Counted from the first letter of the stretch, positions 7,074-13,677 are shown. The stretch: DNA of 17,710 nt from JBFLXN01 sp040755715 [NCBI: Candidatus Edwardsbacteria bacterium] (GCA_040755715.1 JBFLXN010000045.1:1-17710), one strand, 5' to 3'. The notes: generated from the letters alone by a model not told the origin. Program-made: numbers and translations.

Positions 7074-7865
7074 TCATTTTGTCCCGATTTTATCGGGAGA
7101 GCGAAGCGACTTCAGTCTCTTTTCTGCTTTTTTGGCAATTGACTCACCCTTAAATTCTTCTATAATTTTCTGATATTCGTCCTTAGCTTCCTCTATCCTA
7201 TTCAATCCTTCCTTAGCCATAGCCACTCCGAATCTGGCGTCTTTAGCCCAACGAGTTTGAGGATACTCTTTAATTATATCCTGAAAATAGATGAGGGCTG
7301 ATTGATATTGTTTTAAATTCAAGTAAAGACGCCCGTTTTCATAGTCTTTGTGGGCTAATTTCTCTTGACACTTAGACAATAAATCCTCTACTTTTGGTAA
7401 AAGGTCGCTTTGGGGAAAACGATAGATAAACGCTTGGAAGGCTTGGATTGCCTTCTCGGTCATCGTGGGGTCTCTACTATAATGGGGTGATTGACGCCAG
7501 TAGCAAAGTCCTAAACCGAATTGACCTTGTTCGGCAAAAGGAGTAGTAGGAAAATCATTGACTAATCGGGCATATTCCTCTTCGGCTGAGAGATGATCCT
7601 TCAATTGAAAATAGGATTCTGCCAGATAATATTGTGCCTCGGCCGCTACAGGTGACTGCGGATAATTTAAGGTAAATGCCTTAAACCGAGCGCTGGCTTC
7701 AGTATAATCTTTTTTTTCAAATCTCTCCTTAGCCAGACGGAATTCGTCTTCTGCATCAAGTTTGATTTCTATGTGTTTGCGAGAGGTGCAGGAAATTAAA
7801 CCTATCTCAAAAAAGCAAAAAGCAAAAAGCAAAAAGCAAAAAGCAAAAAATTTGTTTATCTTCAC
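7074..7865 (-). CDS. bamD: BamD-like outer-membrane assembly lipoprotein
   Basis: A 263-residue TPR lipoprotein of the BamD/ComL family, which helps the BAM complex insert beta-barrel proteins into the outer membrane. A lipoprotein signal peptide ends in the lipobox LISC (C26). Five TPR-like helix pairs follow (about 35-250) with BamD-like stretches such as SPHYSRDPTMTEKAIQAFQ and KDYENGRLYLNLKQY. The start is taken as GTG at 7865, because GGAGG sits four bases upstream and the GTG overlaps the TGA of the TPR gene (GTGA). A longer frame from 7943 would bury the signal peptide. The hydrophobic core (about residues 8-19, AFCFLLFAFCFF) is encoded by five exact copies of a 7-bp repeat. The last residues (SPDKIGTK) and the stop are supplied by an intergenic-type palindrome. 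A general YbgF/CpoB-type TPR lipoprotein is the main alternative. Confidence 0.8.
   Translation of the reverse strand: MKINKFFAFCFLLFAFCFFEIGLISCTSRKHIEIKLDAEDEFRLAKERFEKKDYTEASARFKAFTLNYPQSPVAAEAQYYLAESYFQLKDHLSAEEEYARLVNDFPTTPFAEQGQFGLGLCYWRQSPHYSRDPTMTEKAIQAFQAFIYRFPQSDLLPKVEDLLSKCQEKLAHKDYENGRLYLNLKQYQSALIYFQDIIKEYPQTRWAKDARFGVAMAKEGLNRIEEAKDEYQKIIEEFKGESIAKKAEKRLKSLRSPDKIGTK
7082..7098. repeat. TCCCGAT-TTT-ATCGGGA palindrome inside the bamD 3' end
   Basis: Perfect 7-bp arms with a 3-base loop. It is a member of the dispersed CCCGAT-N3-ATCGGG family seen elsewhere only between genes; here it encodes the last residues of the BamD-like protein. Confidence 0.65.
7810..7844. repeat. Five tandem copies of the heptamer AAAAAGC
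   Basis: The GC dinucleotides fall at 7815, 7822, 7829, 7836 and 7843, exactly seven bases apart. The array lies inside the signal-peptide codons of the BamD-like gene. Because seven is not a multiple of three, a change in copy number would shift the reading frame. Confidence 0.85.
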
Positions 7866-8566
7866 TCTTCCTCCCTTTCCAGAATGGCTAAGTAGGTTTT
7901 TACTCTGATATTGGTAGGCTCTTGTTGGAGGCATCTCTCCCATTCTTCTCTTGCTTCTCCTTTCTCTCCTTTTTTGAGATAGACGATGCCCAAATTAATT
8001 CTAGCATCTAAATATTTTGGATTTTGTTCAAGGATGGACATCAGTTCAGTAATGGCTTCATCGTACATTTTCATCTCTGAGTAAGTTTTGCCCAACTTAA
8101 AACGGATATCCAGATACTTGGGATTTGCTTTAAGTGCCTTTTGATATTCCATGGCTGCCTCGGCATAGGCTCCAATCTCAGAATAGGTATCACCTAATTT
8201 GGCATGTGTTTCTGCCAGGCGATGACGAATACTGAGGCTTGGTTCTTCTTGAGCACCTTCACCTTCTGCGGCTAAACGATATTCTTCAAGTGCTTCTTCA
8301 TATTTTCCCACTTCATTTAGTGTAATCGCCAGATTCAAATGAGCCTCAACATATTTTGGATTAAGTTCAATGGCCTTGCGAAAGTATTGAATTGCATCCT
8401 CAAGAGCGCCTTCCAGATGATAGGCTAAACCAAGTTGATTGTAAAGGTCAGGATAACGAGGATTTAATTCAATCGCTTTCTTAAATTCTTGGATGGCCTC
8501 TTTGTTCTGTCCTCGGGCATAAAATTCTCTTCCTAATTTAGCGTGTCTTTCCGTTTCAAATTTCAT
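7862..8566 (-). CDS. Tetratricopeptide-repeat protein
   Basis: A 234-residue protein made almost wholly of TPRs: about six copies at residues 9-42, 43-76, 77-103, 120-155, 156-189 and 190-223, with the typical AIxxFxKAIELNPKY pattern. An acidic linker (GEGAQEEPS) interrupts between the third and fourth. There is no signal peptide or membrane segment, so it is probably a cytoplasmic scaffold. The ATG is preceded by GGAGG at ideal spacing. Its stop overlaps the GTG of the BamD-like gene by four bases, so the two are translationally coupled and probably act in the same envelope-related process. TPRs bind proteins, and the partner is unknown. Confidence 0.88.
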   Translation of the reverse strand: MKFETERHAKLGREFYARGQNKEAIQEFKKAIELNPRYPDLYNQLGLAYHLEGALEDAIQYFRKAIELNPKYVEAHLNLAITLNEVGKYEEALEEYRLAAEGEGAQEEPSLSIRHRLAETHAKLGDTYSEIGAYAEAAMEYQKALKANPKYLDIRFKLGKTYSEMKMYDEAITELMSILEQNPKYLDARINLGIVYLKKGEKGEAREEWERCLQQEPTNIRVKTYLAILEREEE

Positions 8567-8777
8567 CTTTTCCTCCGAGTATAATGTTCACCGCAAAGAC
8601 ACAGAGAGATTCATTTCAAAATTATCAATGCAAAACTATCATTTTAAAATGCTAATTGCTAATTTTGCAATTTACAATGAGATTATCTCTTCGCGCTCTT
8701 TGCCTCTCCCTGGCCGTTGTGGTGGCTTCAAGGAAGAATGGGCAGGCTGCGGTGAGTCTTATAAGATGTCTTTGGGG
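8567..8777. other. Repeat-like spacer between two minus-strand genes
   Basis: No gene is visible. The segment holds remnants of an ACCGCAAAGACACAGAGAGA-type repeat (8589-8610), its rough inverted counterpart (about 8690-8735), and a run of ATTGCTAATTTTGCAATTT-like sequence (8645-8675). Similar words occur at 9457-9512 and 12811-12840. Confidence 0.4.
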
Positions 8778-9440
8778 TTATTTCGTGGCTTTGGTTGAGT
8801 AAAAAAGATAAATCAATCCACTAACAATTCCCACGACAATTAAAGGCTCCAAGACTTCACTCCAACCAGAATCTTCTTTCACTGTAGGATTGGTGAGTGA
8901 GAAAGAGCCTTTTTCTAAATAAGATAGTATTCGTTGTGGCACCACATCTTCTGTTTTTCCTTCACCGCTTTTGAGAAAAAGGATTTCACCTTCTGGTTCT
9001 TTGATCAGGCGAAGAATAATCTTTGCCTTGGCATAGCGTTTGATTTTTTTAGAACCAAAGAGATGATGTGAATCTTTCCCATAATTGACACCCAATTCCA
9101 CCAAGCGATAGGAAAGACAAAGCCTAGGTGATTTTTCGGAACGTTCCTCGTCCTTGAGAATAACCTTTCCCTCTTTTTCTTTTAAGATTGAAGTAAGAAT
9201 ATTTTCTACAAGCCAGCCGCCCTCTTCCACTTTCTCCGGTTTAAGACTAATGCCCTCCTGTGGTAGTTCAAAGGAGAGAGGAATTTCCATCATCATTTTC
9301 TCAATAGCTTCTTTAGCCGCTCTTTCAATCAAATCCAGATTGGTGGGATATTTTGAGAATTCTTGGGCTGAAACATCTTTAGGCCAACTCGGGAGAGAGA
9401 GGGAAATACCCAAAATCACACCTAAAATTTTCTTGAGCAT
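8778..9440 (-). CDS. Exported protein of unknown function with C-terminal membrane segment
   Basis: 220 residues from the chosen ATG. A signal peptide is clear (MLKK, then a hydrophobic stretch, ending near DVSA-QE, about residue 26). A second hydrophobic segment near the C-terminus (about 197-214, PLIVVGIVSGLIYLFY) is followed by Lys residues, so the protein may be anchored with its middle outside the cytoplasm. The middle alternates charged helices and short strands (VILKDEER, LCLSYRLVELGVNYG, YAKAKIILRLI). This faintly recalls FlgO- or CsgG-type periplasmic proteins, but no family is claimed. A frame extending 25 codons upstream passes through an intergenic hairpin repeat, so the start near GGAAA at 9447 is preferred. 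It sits 77 bases downstream of ino1. Confidence 0.7.
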   Translation of the reverse strand: MLKKILGVILGISLSLPSWPKDVSAQEFSKYPTNLDLIERAAKEAIEKMMMEIPLSFELPQEGISLKPEKVEEGGWLVENILTSILKEKEGKVILKDEERSEKSPRLCLSYRLVELGVNYGKDSHHLFGSKKIKRYAKAKIILRLIKEPEGEILFLKSGEGKTEDVVPQRILSYLEKGSFSLTNPTVKEDSGWSEVLEPLIVVGIVSGLIYLFYSTKATK

Positions 9441-9456
9441 ATAAGTTTCCATTTTT

Positions 9457-9512
9457 ACCACGAAGTTCACCGAGAGAATACAGAGATTTTTTCTCTGTGT
9501 TCTCTCTGGTGG
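9457..9512. repeat. Inverted repeat of the ACCACGAAG...CAGAGA type
   Basis: About 9470-9486 (CCGAGAGAATACAGAGA) pairs with 9492-9509 (complementary TCTCTGTGTTCTCTCTGG) with two or three mismatches and a short T-rich loop. It fills the gap between ino1 and the next gene and could end or separate their messages. Confidence 0.55.
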
Positions 9513-9517
9513 CAATT

Positions 9518-10603
9518 CTATTGGGATTTCTTCCCATATCTTCTGATGAATTTTTCGGTGAGTTCTCTGGCAATATGGTCTGGATACTGCACCATCGGTG
9601 ATTTCATAAAATAACTTGACGGCTCTTTAATAGAACCAGCGAGTTTATTAGCTAACGCTAGTTTACAACATCTGACCGCATCAATTACAACTCCGGCTGA
9701 ATTCGGGGAATCCCACACCTCTAATTTAAGTTCCAAATTCAGTGGCACATCGCCAAATGTCTTACCTTCCATCCGGATATGACAGAATTTTCTGTCTAAA
9801 AGCCAGGGGACATAATCAGACGGCCCCACATGCACATCATCTTTAGGCAATTCGTAGTCAAGCATAGAGGTAACTGCATTTGTTTTGGAGATTTTCTTTG
9901 ATTCTAATCTTGAGCGTTCAAGCATATTGAGAAAATCTGTATTTCCCCCAAAGTTCAATTGATAGGTTTTTTCTAATTTCACTCCACGGTCCTGGAAAAG
10001 TCGTGTTAAGACACGATGGACGATAGTAGCTCCGACCTGCGATTTTATATCATCACCTATTACGGGAAGCTCTGCTTTCTTAAAACGATTATGCCAATAT
10101 TTTTCCTTGGCAATGAAGACAGGAATGCAATTGACAAATCCACAATGGGCTTCTAAGACTTGCTCTACATACCATTTAGTAGCTTCTTCAGAGCCAACAG
10201 GAAGAAAATTGACTACTACATCAGTCTTTGTCTCTTTTAAGAGTTTGACAATATCAACCGTGTTCCCCGGGGCCTTTTGAATGATTTGGGAGAGATAATA
10301 TCCCAAACCATCGTGAGTCATTCCTCGCTGAACTTTTACTCCCAATTTGGGGACTTCGCAAAATTTGTGAGTGTTATTTGGCCAAGTGTAAATGGCTTGA
10401 GCCAAATCTTTTCCTACCTTATTTTTGTCAATGTCAATGGCAGCAGAAAACTCAATATCCCGGATGTGATAGCCACCTAAATTCACATGCATAATTCCGG
10501 GAATCTTCTCGTTCTCTTTGGCATTTCGGTAATAATAGATGCCCTGGACAAGGGAAGAGGCACAATTACCTACACCAATAATAGCAACTCTTACTTTTGG
10601 CAT
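9518..10603 (-). CDS. ino1: Inositol-3-phosphate synthase
   Basis: Converts D-glucose 6-phosphate to 1D-myo-inositol 3-phosphate with bound NAD, the committed step to inositol lipids and inositol-derived solutes. The 361-residue length fits the short prokaryotic class (archaeal, Thermotoga, actinobacterial). The NAD-binding loop GVGNCASSL is at 10-18. Further family blocks are [15 protein letters not shown] (131-145), [11 protein letters not shown] (183-193, with a catalytic-region Lys) and [12 protein letters not shown] (216-227). Cytoplasmic. AGGAGG lies about 13 bases before the ATG, a slightly long spacing. Upstream is a 570-base gap full of hairpins; downstream is an exported protein. 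It is about 2.4 kb from the CDP-alcohol phosphatidyltransferase that could use its product. Confidence 0.95.
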   Translation of the reverse strand: MPKVRVAIIGVGNCASSLVQGIYYYRNAKENEKIPGIMHVNLGGYHIRDIEFSAAIDIDKNKVGKDLAQAIYTWPNNTHKFCEVPKLGVKVQRGMTHDGLGYYLSQIIQKAPGNTVDIVKLLKETKTDVVVNFLPVGSEEATKWYVEQVLEAHCGFVNCIPVFIAKEKYWHNRFKKAELPVIGDDIKSQVGATIVHRVLTRLFQDRGVKLEKTYQLNFGGNTDFLNMLERSRLESKKISKTNAVTSMLDYELPKDDVHVGPSDYVPWLLDRKFCHIRMEGKTFGDVPLNLELKLEVWDSPNSAGVVIDAVRCCKLALANKLAGSIKEPSSYFMKSPMVQYPDHIARELTEKFIRRYGKKSQ

Positions 10604-10641
10604 AACTTTTAAAAACCCTCCTTTCGTGTCACACTTTCCTC

Positions 10642-10819
10642 TCCCGACAAAGTCGGGACTATACGCTTTCTAGTGCTGTGTGACATAAATTCCGTAACTT
10701 TTTTCGGGAGTCACACAGCACTTTCACATCCCGATTCTATCGGGATATGACATTCCGAAACTTGCCACTGGCAACTTTCGGAATTGTAACCCCTTAGTCC
10801 CGATTGAATCGGGACTAAG
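10642..10819. repeat. Cluster of five hairpins upstream of ino1
   Basis: Arms, in order: TCCCGAC 10642-10648 with 10652-10658; AGTGCTGTGTGAC 10672-10684 with 10710-10722 (13 bp, perfect); ATCCCGAT 10728-10735 with 10739-10746; ATTCCGAAACTTGCCA 10752-10767 with 10769-10784 (16 bp, one mismatch, one-base loop); CTTAGTCCCGATT 10793-10805 with 10807-10819 (13 bp, perfect, one-base loop). Confidence 0.85.
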
Positions 10820-10971
10820 ACCCCCCGCAGTGGTCTGTATCTTCGGGCCAACTTAATAGCGTTAATTTATGTTACAAACCACTAGCAAAGCAAAGTATTC
10901 ATCTCTTGATATACCGGCTGTTCTTAGCAGTGCTTTGTTAAATTTTGGCTCAAAATCTGCCTAGGAAAATC

Positions 10972-11047
10972 AAATATCAAAATGTAAAAATCAAAATGAC
11001 ATATCAAAAATTAAAAACAAATTCCTTAATTTTGCATTTTGATATTT
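10972..11047. repeat. A+T-rich inverted repeat
   Basis: AAATATCAAAATG at 10972-10984 is the exact reverse complement of 11035-11047. Both arms extend with mismatches, and copies of TCAAAATG recur between them. Confidence 0.6.
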
Positions 11048-11082
11048 AAATTTTGCATTTTCTTTCATTTGAGGATGCCCTG

Positions 11083-11137
11083 AAGCCCCGATTTATCGGG
11101 GCTTGGGCTGTCTTTCTTCCCCCGACTTGTCGGGGGA
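11083..11137. repeat. Two G+C-rich palindromes beyond the hicA 3' end
   Basis: AAGCCCCGA (11083-11091) pairs with 11096-11104, and TCCCCCGAC (11118-11126) pairs with 11129-11137. Both match the dispersed CCCGAY-RTCGGG family. They could act as an end structure for the hicB-hicA message, but no T-run follows on the minus strand. Confidence 0.6.
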
Positions 11138-11173
11138 CAAGAGAAGAACAAGCCCAGAAGGCTTAAACGCTTG

Positions 11174-11425
11174 TCAGTGTTGATTTTCCTTCACTCCGTT
11201 CAGGATAAATCGTGCCAATTTTAGACAAAATTTTAATAAAGTCGTGCTTAGATTGTTTTTGATGATAAAGACGGGCACCTCTCCCCAATCAGGAATAATT
11301 ACGAGTCGTAAAATTCCTGATTTTGTATAGACAAAATGATCTCCTTCAATACGCACACATCTGAATCCGGCTCTTTCAAAAACCTTGCGTAAACGGCTTG
11401 CCGAAACAAGCGTTATTCGTGGCAT
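11174..11425 (-). CDS. hicA: HicA-like toxin with frame-shifted C-terminus
   Basis: HicA proteins are small double-stranded-RNA-binding-fold mRNA interferases. The 83-residue reading starts at MPRITLVSASRLRKVFERAGF, with the catalytic His in EGDHFVYTK (H30) and the strand VPVFIIKNNL at 50-59, all as in the family. After NNL the normal helix is replaced by STTLLKFCLKLARF. Starting at CTAAGCACGAC (about 11241-11251), another frame reads KHDFIKILSKIGTI, a good HicA C-terminal helix, and continues to a TAA at 11163-11165. This suggests a short deletion that removed the usual RTxGLS linker and changed frame. The toxin may be inactive. The ATG lies one base after the hicB stop (TAA-T-ATG); the frame also opens at a GTG at 11437. 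Confidence 0.78.
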   Translation of the reverse strand: MPRITLVSASRLRKVFERAGFRCVRIEGDHFVYTKSGILRLVIIPDWGEVPVFIIKNNLSTTLLKFCLKLARFILNGVKENQH

Positions 11426-11426
11426 A

Positions 11427-11693
11427 TTACACCACACTCGTCAGCTCAGTAGCTACCATTCTCGGAGGTATCCATTTACCAGTCTCGTCTTTTGTGTAAT
11501 TGGCTTCTTTCAAAATATCCTCAAGTGTTCCCATCTTCTCTGTCTCTTCCAAAAATAATCTTACTGCCGTTTTGAGATTCTTCCGGGCCTCATCGATAGT
11601 ATTCCCACAGCTGGAAACATCCAGTTCAGGACAGTATTCGATAAAGACATTCTCTTCTTTAAAGACAATAATGTCAAACTCAATAGGTATCAT
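11427..11693 (-). CDS. hicB: HicB-like antitoxin
   Basis: An 88-residue protein with the partial RNase H-like HicB fold: strands EFDIIVFKEENVFIEYCPELDVSSCGNTIDEA (about 5-36), then the helix ARKNLKTAVRLFLEETEK. It lacks a C-terminal DNA-binding domain, so it belongs to the short HicB-like group and may regulate by binding the toxin only. AGGAGGCGATT precedes the ATG at good spacing. Antitoxin-first order with the toxin one base downstream is common for this subtype. It appears intact although its toxin partner looks damaged. Confidence 0.85.
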   Translation of the reverse strand: MIPIEFDIIVFKEENVFIEYCPELDVSSCGNTIDEARKNLKTAVRLFLEETEKMGTLEDILKEANYTKDETGKWIPPRMVATELTSVV

Positions 11694-11735
11694 AATCGCC
11701 TCCTATCATAGTTTCCCCTGAAAAAGTCTCTGAAA

Positions 11736-11840
11736 CCACAGATTACACAGATTTTCACCCCGATGTTACATCGGGGATACAATTATAACCTTCTGGGAAT
11801 CAATAATTTAAAGTCTGTGTTAATCTGTGTCAATCTGTGG
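11736..11840. repeat. Inverted ACAGATT-type repeat with central palindrome
   Basis: CCACAGATT (11736-11744) pairs with AATCTGTGG (11832-11840). Both arms carry further degenerate copies of ACACAGATT, and the loop contains CCCCGATG-TTA-CATCGGGG (11758-11776). It fills the gap between pfkB and hicB and is related to the 12-bp inverted repeat at 3581-3617. Confidence 0.65.
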
Positions 11841-11852
11841 CTAATGCATTTT

Positions 11853-12758
11853 TCACCAGTAACTATCATATCTTGGGGTTAATGTCTCGCTTCTTCGTTC
11901 TACTTCAGTTAGACTCAGTGGAAAATCAGGGCCTGTATTTTCCACCATAATAGAAGCAACTGCCGAAGCAAAACAGCCAATTTCCTGGAGATTGTCACTT
12001 CTCAGTGATTCAAAAATAAACCCAGCGGCGTAAGTATCTCCGGCTCCAGTAGAATCAATGGCTTTTGTGGGATAAGCGGGAATGTCATAAAATTTGTTAC
12101 CATCGTAAATCACTGAACCGAGTTCTGCCAGAGTGACAATCGCAATCTTACATCCCCAAGAATGAATTTTCTTCACTACACTATAGGCATCTTTCCGGGC
12201 ATTTATTCCAGTTATCACTTCAGCTTCGTATTCATTGGGTTTCACTATATCAAATAGAGAAACAATCTCTTCTATGTCTGGCGGACATTCGTGAAGAATT
12301 TTCCCGTCATTTATTTTTCTTAAAATACCTTGAGGGTCCAGGAAAAGTTTTGCCCTGCTTTTTTTCTTCGTCTCTTGAAATAATTGCTTTGAAGTCTCCT
12401 GGAGAATGGAACCGAAGAAGACATAATCAGCCTCCAGGAAGTTTTCTGGGATTTCGGTGATTTCATCAGCTACACCCAGGACACTTAATTGGCGTTCGCC
12501 TTCAGGGGGATAAATCAAGGTAAAGCCACCAGTTTGAGGAGAACTAGTCACAAATGATTTGATGTTGTACCGTCTTAGATCTTTCAAGAATTTCTCTTCG
12601 TAATCTTTGCCGATTGAGCCAACTAAGGTTGTCTCTTCTCCCAGTTTAGCTAAGGCTAAGCAAGCATTAGTAGAACAGCCAGAGAGAACTCGCCCATCGG
12701 TTTTGATGTAGGGCGTAATAATTGTATCATAAACAGGATTTCCGATACAGAGAATCAT
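11853..12758 (-). CDS. PfkB-family carbohydrate kinase
   Basis: A 301-residue ribokinase-fold enzyme that phosphorylates a sugar, polyol or nucleoside with ATP. The N-terminal substrate region is GCSTNACLALAKLG; the second PfkB signature DSTGAGDTYAAG is at 235-246 with catalytic D241; KPNEYEAEVITG is at 173-184. Cytoplasmic. The frame is open to 12884, but the extra 42 codons run through an intergenic repeat and the tldD remnant, and family proteins start like MILCIGNPVYDTI, so the ATG at 12758 is used. No Shine-Dalgarno sequence is evident there. The substrate is unknown. Because ino1 and a CDP-alcohol phosphatidyltransferase are near, and PfkB-type myo-inositol kinases are known in Thermococcus and plants, inositol is a reasonable candidate; ribose, fructose and adenosine remain possible. 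Confidence 0.88.
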   Translation of the reverse strand: MILCIGNPVYDTIITPYIKTDGRVLSGCSTNACLALAKLGEETTLVGSIGKDYEEKFLKDLRRYNIKSFVTSSPQTGGFTLIYPPEGERQLSVLGVADEITEIPENFLEADYVFFGSILQETSKQLFQETKKKSRAKLFLDPQGILRKINDGKILHECPPDIEEIVSLFDIVKPNEYEAEVITGINARKDAYSVVKKIHSWGCKIAIVTLAELGSVIYDGNKFYDIPAYPTKAIDSTGAGDTYAAGFIFESLRSDNLQEIGCFASAVASIMVENTGPDFPLSLTEVERRSETLTPRYDSYW

Positions 12759-12820
12759 ATAGCAATTCAAAATTAGTTCATTTCCTATCTTCTTCTCTTC
12801 CTTTGTATTCATTGCTAATT

Positions 12821-13046
12821 TCACATTGCTAATTTTGCTTTGGTAGCCACGCTGACATTGTCGCAGAGGATGGGAGGGACCCAAACATTGCCTAAAGCAG
12901 GATACAAGGTATCACCTACTTCTACCACATTCATAAGAGTTTCAACAACCATTGAATGATATTACCGTCTCTTTCATTATTTCATAGCGGATATCGGCGT
13001 AATCAGCATCCACTAGGCTTAACAATTTTTTCAATTTATCAAACAT
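12821..13046 (-). pseudogene. Remnant of a TldD/PmbA-type protease gene with internal deletion
   Basis: The first 34 codons (13046 to about 12945) read MFDKLKKLLSLVDADYADIR..ETVISFNG, a typical TldD/PmbA N-terminus, then hit a TGA at 12944-12942. In another frame, from about 12952 to the TGA at 12821-12823, the sequence reads ETLMNVVEVGD...VPPILCDNVSVATKAK. This resembles the C-terminal end of the same family, where a VGN-D block is followed by a PSILV-type strand. Roughly 380-400 middle residues, including the metal-binding HExxxH region, are missing. The intact start (GGAGGATTG before ATG) overlaps the stop of the CDP-alcohol phosphatidyltransferase by one base (TGATG), showing the former coupled operon. 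TldD/TldE normally degrade or mature peptides; this copy cannot. The assignment of the C-terminal part is less certain than that of the N-terminal part. Confidence 0.65.
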
Positions 13047-13636
13047 CAATCCTCCTTTCGCATCTGTTTTCTGGCAAATAACAATCGCTGCAGGGTAGTA
13101 ATATAAGAAATAGCGCCCGCTAAAATTAGACCGTAGCTCAATAACTGTCTTTGAGGAAAGACCATCTCTCCAATAATTCCGAGGATGAGGCAAATAATTT
13201 TTTCTGTTCGCCCGGCTAAACCAACGGTACAACTTTCCATTTTGCCGATTGATTCGGCAGCGGCGCGGACATAACTCGCACTGAGCATCCCAAAGAGAGA
13301 AAATAAAACCCAATAGGCTGGTACAAATCCACTCAAGAGTATACCCATCAGAATGAAAAACTCGCCAAAGCGGTCGACAAGATGGTCCAAAACTCCACCG
13401 AAAAGACTTGTCTTCCCTGAAGCCCTTGCGGTAGAGCCATCCAACATATCAGCGAAAGAATTCAGTAAAATGAAGAGTAAAGCAAGGAAGAGGCTTCGCT
13501 TCCAGAGGAAGATGCTAGCCACCAAACTAAAGAGAAGACTTATTCCTGTAAGAATATTTGGTTTTAGGCCTAAATGAAAACAAATAGTGCCTAAAGCTAG
13601 GGATTTCTCTTCATAAAATTTTCGCCGTCGGGTCAT
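13046..13636 (-). CDS. CDP-alcohol phosphatidyltransferase
   Basis: A 196-residue integral membrane enzyme that swaps CMP on a CDP-linked lipid for an alcohol head group. The family signature D-x2-D-G-x2-A-R-x8-G-x3-D-x3-D is perfect: D63, D66, G67, A70, R71, G80, D84, D88. PNILT at 26-30 and about six hydrophobic segments fit the family. The length and the N-terminus without extra domains suit the phosphatidylinositol-phosphate or archaetidylinositol-phosphate synthase group. Given ino1 nearby, inositol 3-phosphate is the suspected acceptor; glycerol 3-phosphate (PgsA) is the main alternative. No Shine-Dalgarno sequence is seen before the ATG, and a candidate promoter ends only a few bases upstream, so the message could be nearly leaderless. 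A TldD-type remnant is coupled downstream. Confidence 0.9.
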   Translation of the reverse strand: MTRRRKFYEEKSLALGTICFHLGLKPNILTGISLLFSLVASIFLWKRSLFLALLFILLNSFADMLDGSTARASGKTSLFGGVLDHLVDRFGEFFILMGILLSGFVPAYWVLFSLFGMLSASYVRAAAESIGKMESCTVGLAGRTEKIICLILGIIGEMVFPQRQLLSYGLILAGAISYITTLQRLLFARKQMRKED

Positions 13637-13645
13637 GTGATGTTA

Positions 13646-13677
13646 ATTGTAGTTGCTTGATTTATCAAGCATGTCAA
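13646..13677 (-). promoter_or_regulatory. Promoter with palindromic 20-bp spacer before the CDP-alcohol phosphatidyltransferase
   Basis: On the minus strand: a perfect -35 TTGACA (13677-13672), a 20-base spacer, then TACAAT (13651-13646). The spacer holds the perfect palindrome TGCTTGATAAATCAAGCA. An over-long spacer with a dyad between -35 and -10 is the MerR-type arrangement. The predicted start of transcription (about 13639) is only about three bases from the ATG. Confidence 0.45.

Larger units (their letters stand above)
10604..11173. other. 570-base gene-free region packed with palindromes
   Basis: No credible coding sequence is present. Five successive hairpins occupy 10642-10819. An A+T-rich inverted repeat is at 10972-11047. 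Two G+C-rich palindromes are at 11083-11104 and 11118-11137. No clear sigma-70 promoter is seen, although this must include the upstream region of ino1. Confidence 0.7.

Noticed and set aside
6948-7142. A 64-codon + strand open frame between nadD and bamD
   Set aside because: It translates the tandem 35-base repeat and the antisense of the bamD end, with no ribosome site.
9441-9515. N-terminal extension of the exported protein to a TTG at 9515
   Set aside because: It would place 25 repeat-encoded residues ahead of a good signal peptide.
11083-11137. G+C-rich palindromes considered as standard intrinsic terminators
   Set aside because: No run of T follows either stem in the direction of transcription. 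They match a dispersed palindrome family instead, so a terminator role is not claimed.
12759-12884. N-terminal extension of the PfkB kinase
   Set aside because: The extra 42 codons pass through repeat sequence and the decayed gene, outside the conserved kinase fold.
12942-13313. A 123-codon minus-strand frame read as one protein
   Set aside because: Its first 89 codons are the wrong frame of the phosphatidyltransferase; only the last 34, from an internal ATG, are meaningful (the tldD-type remnant).
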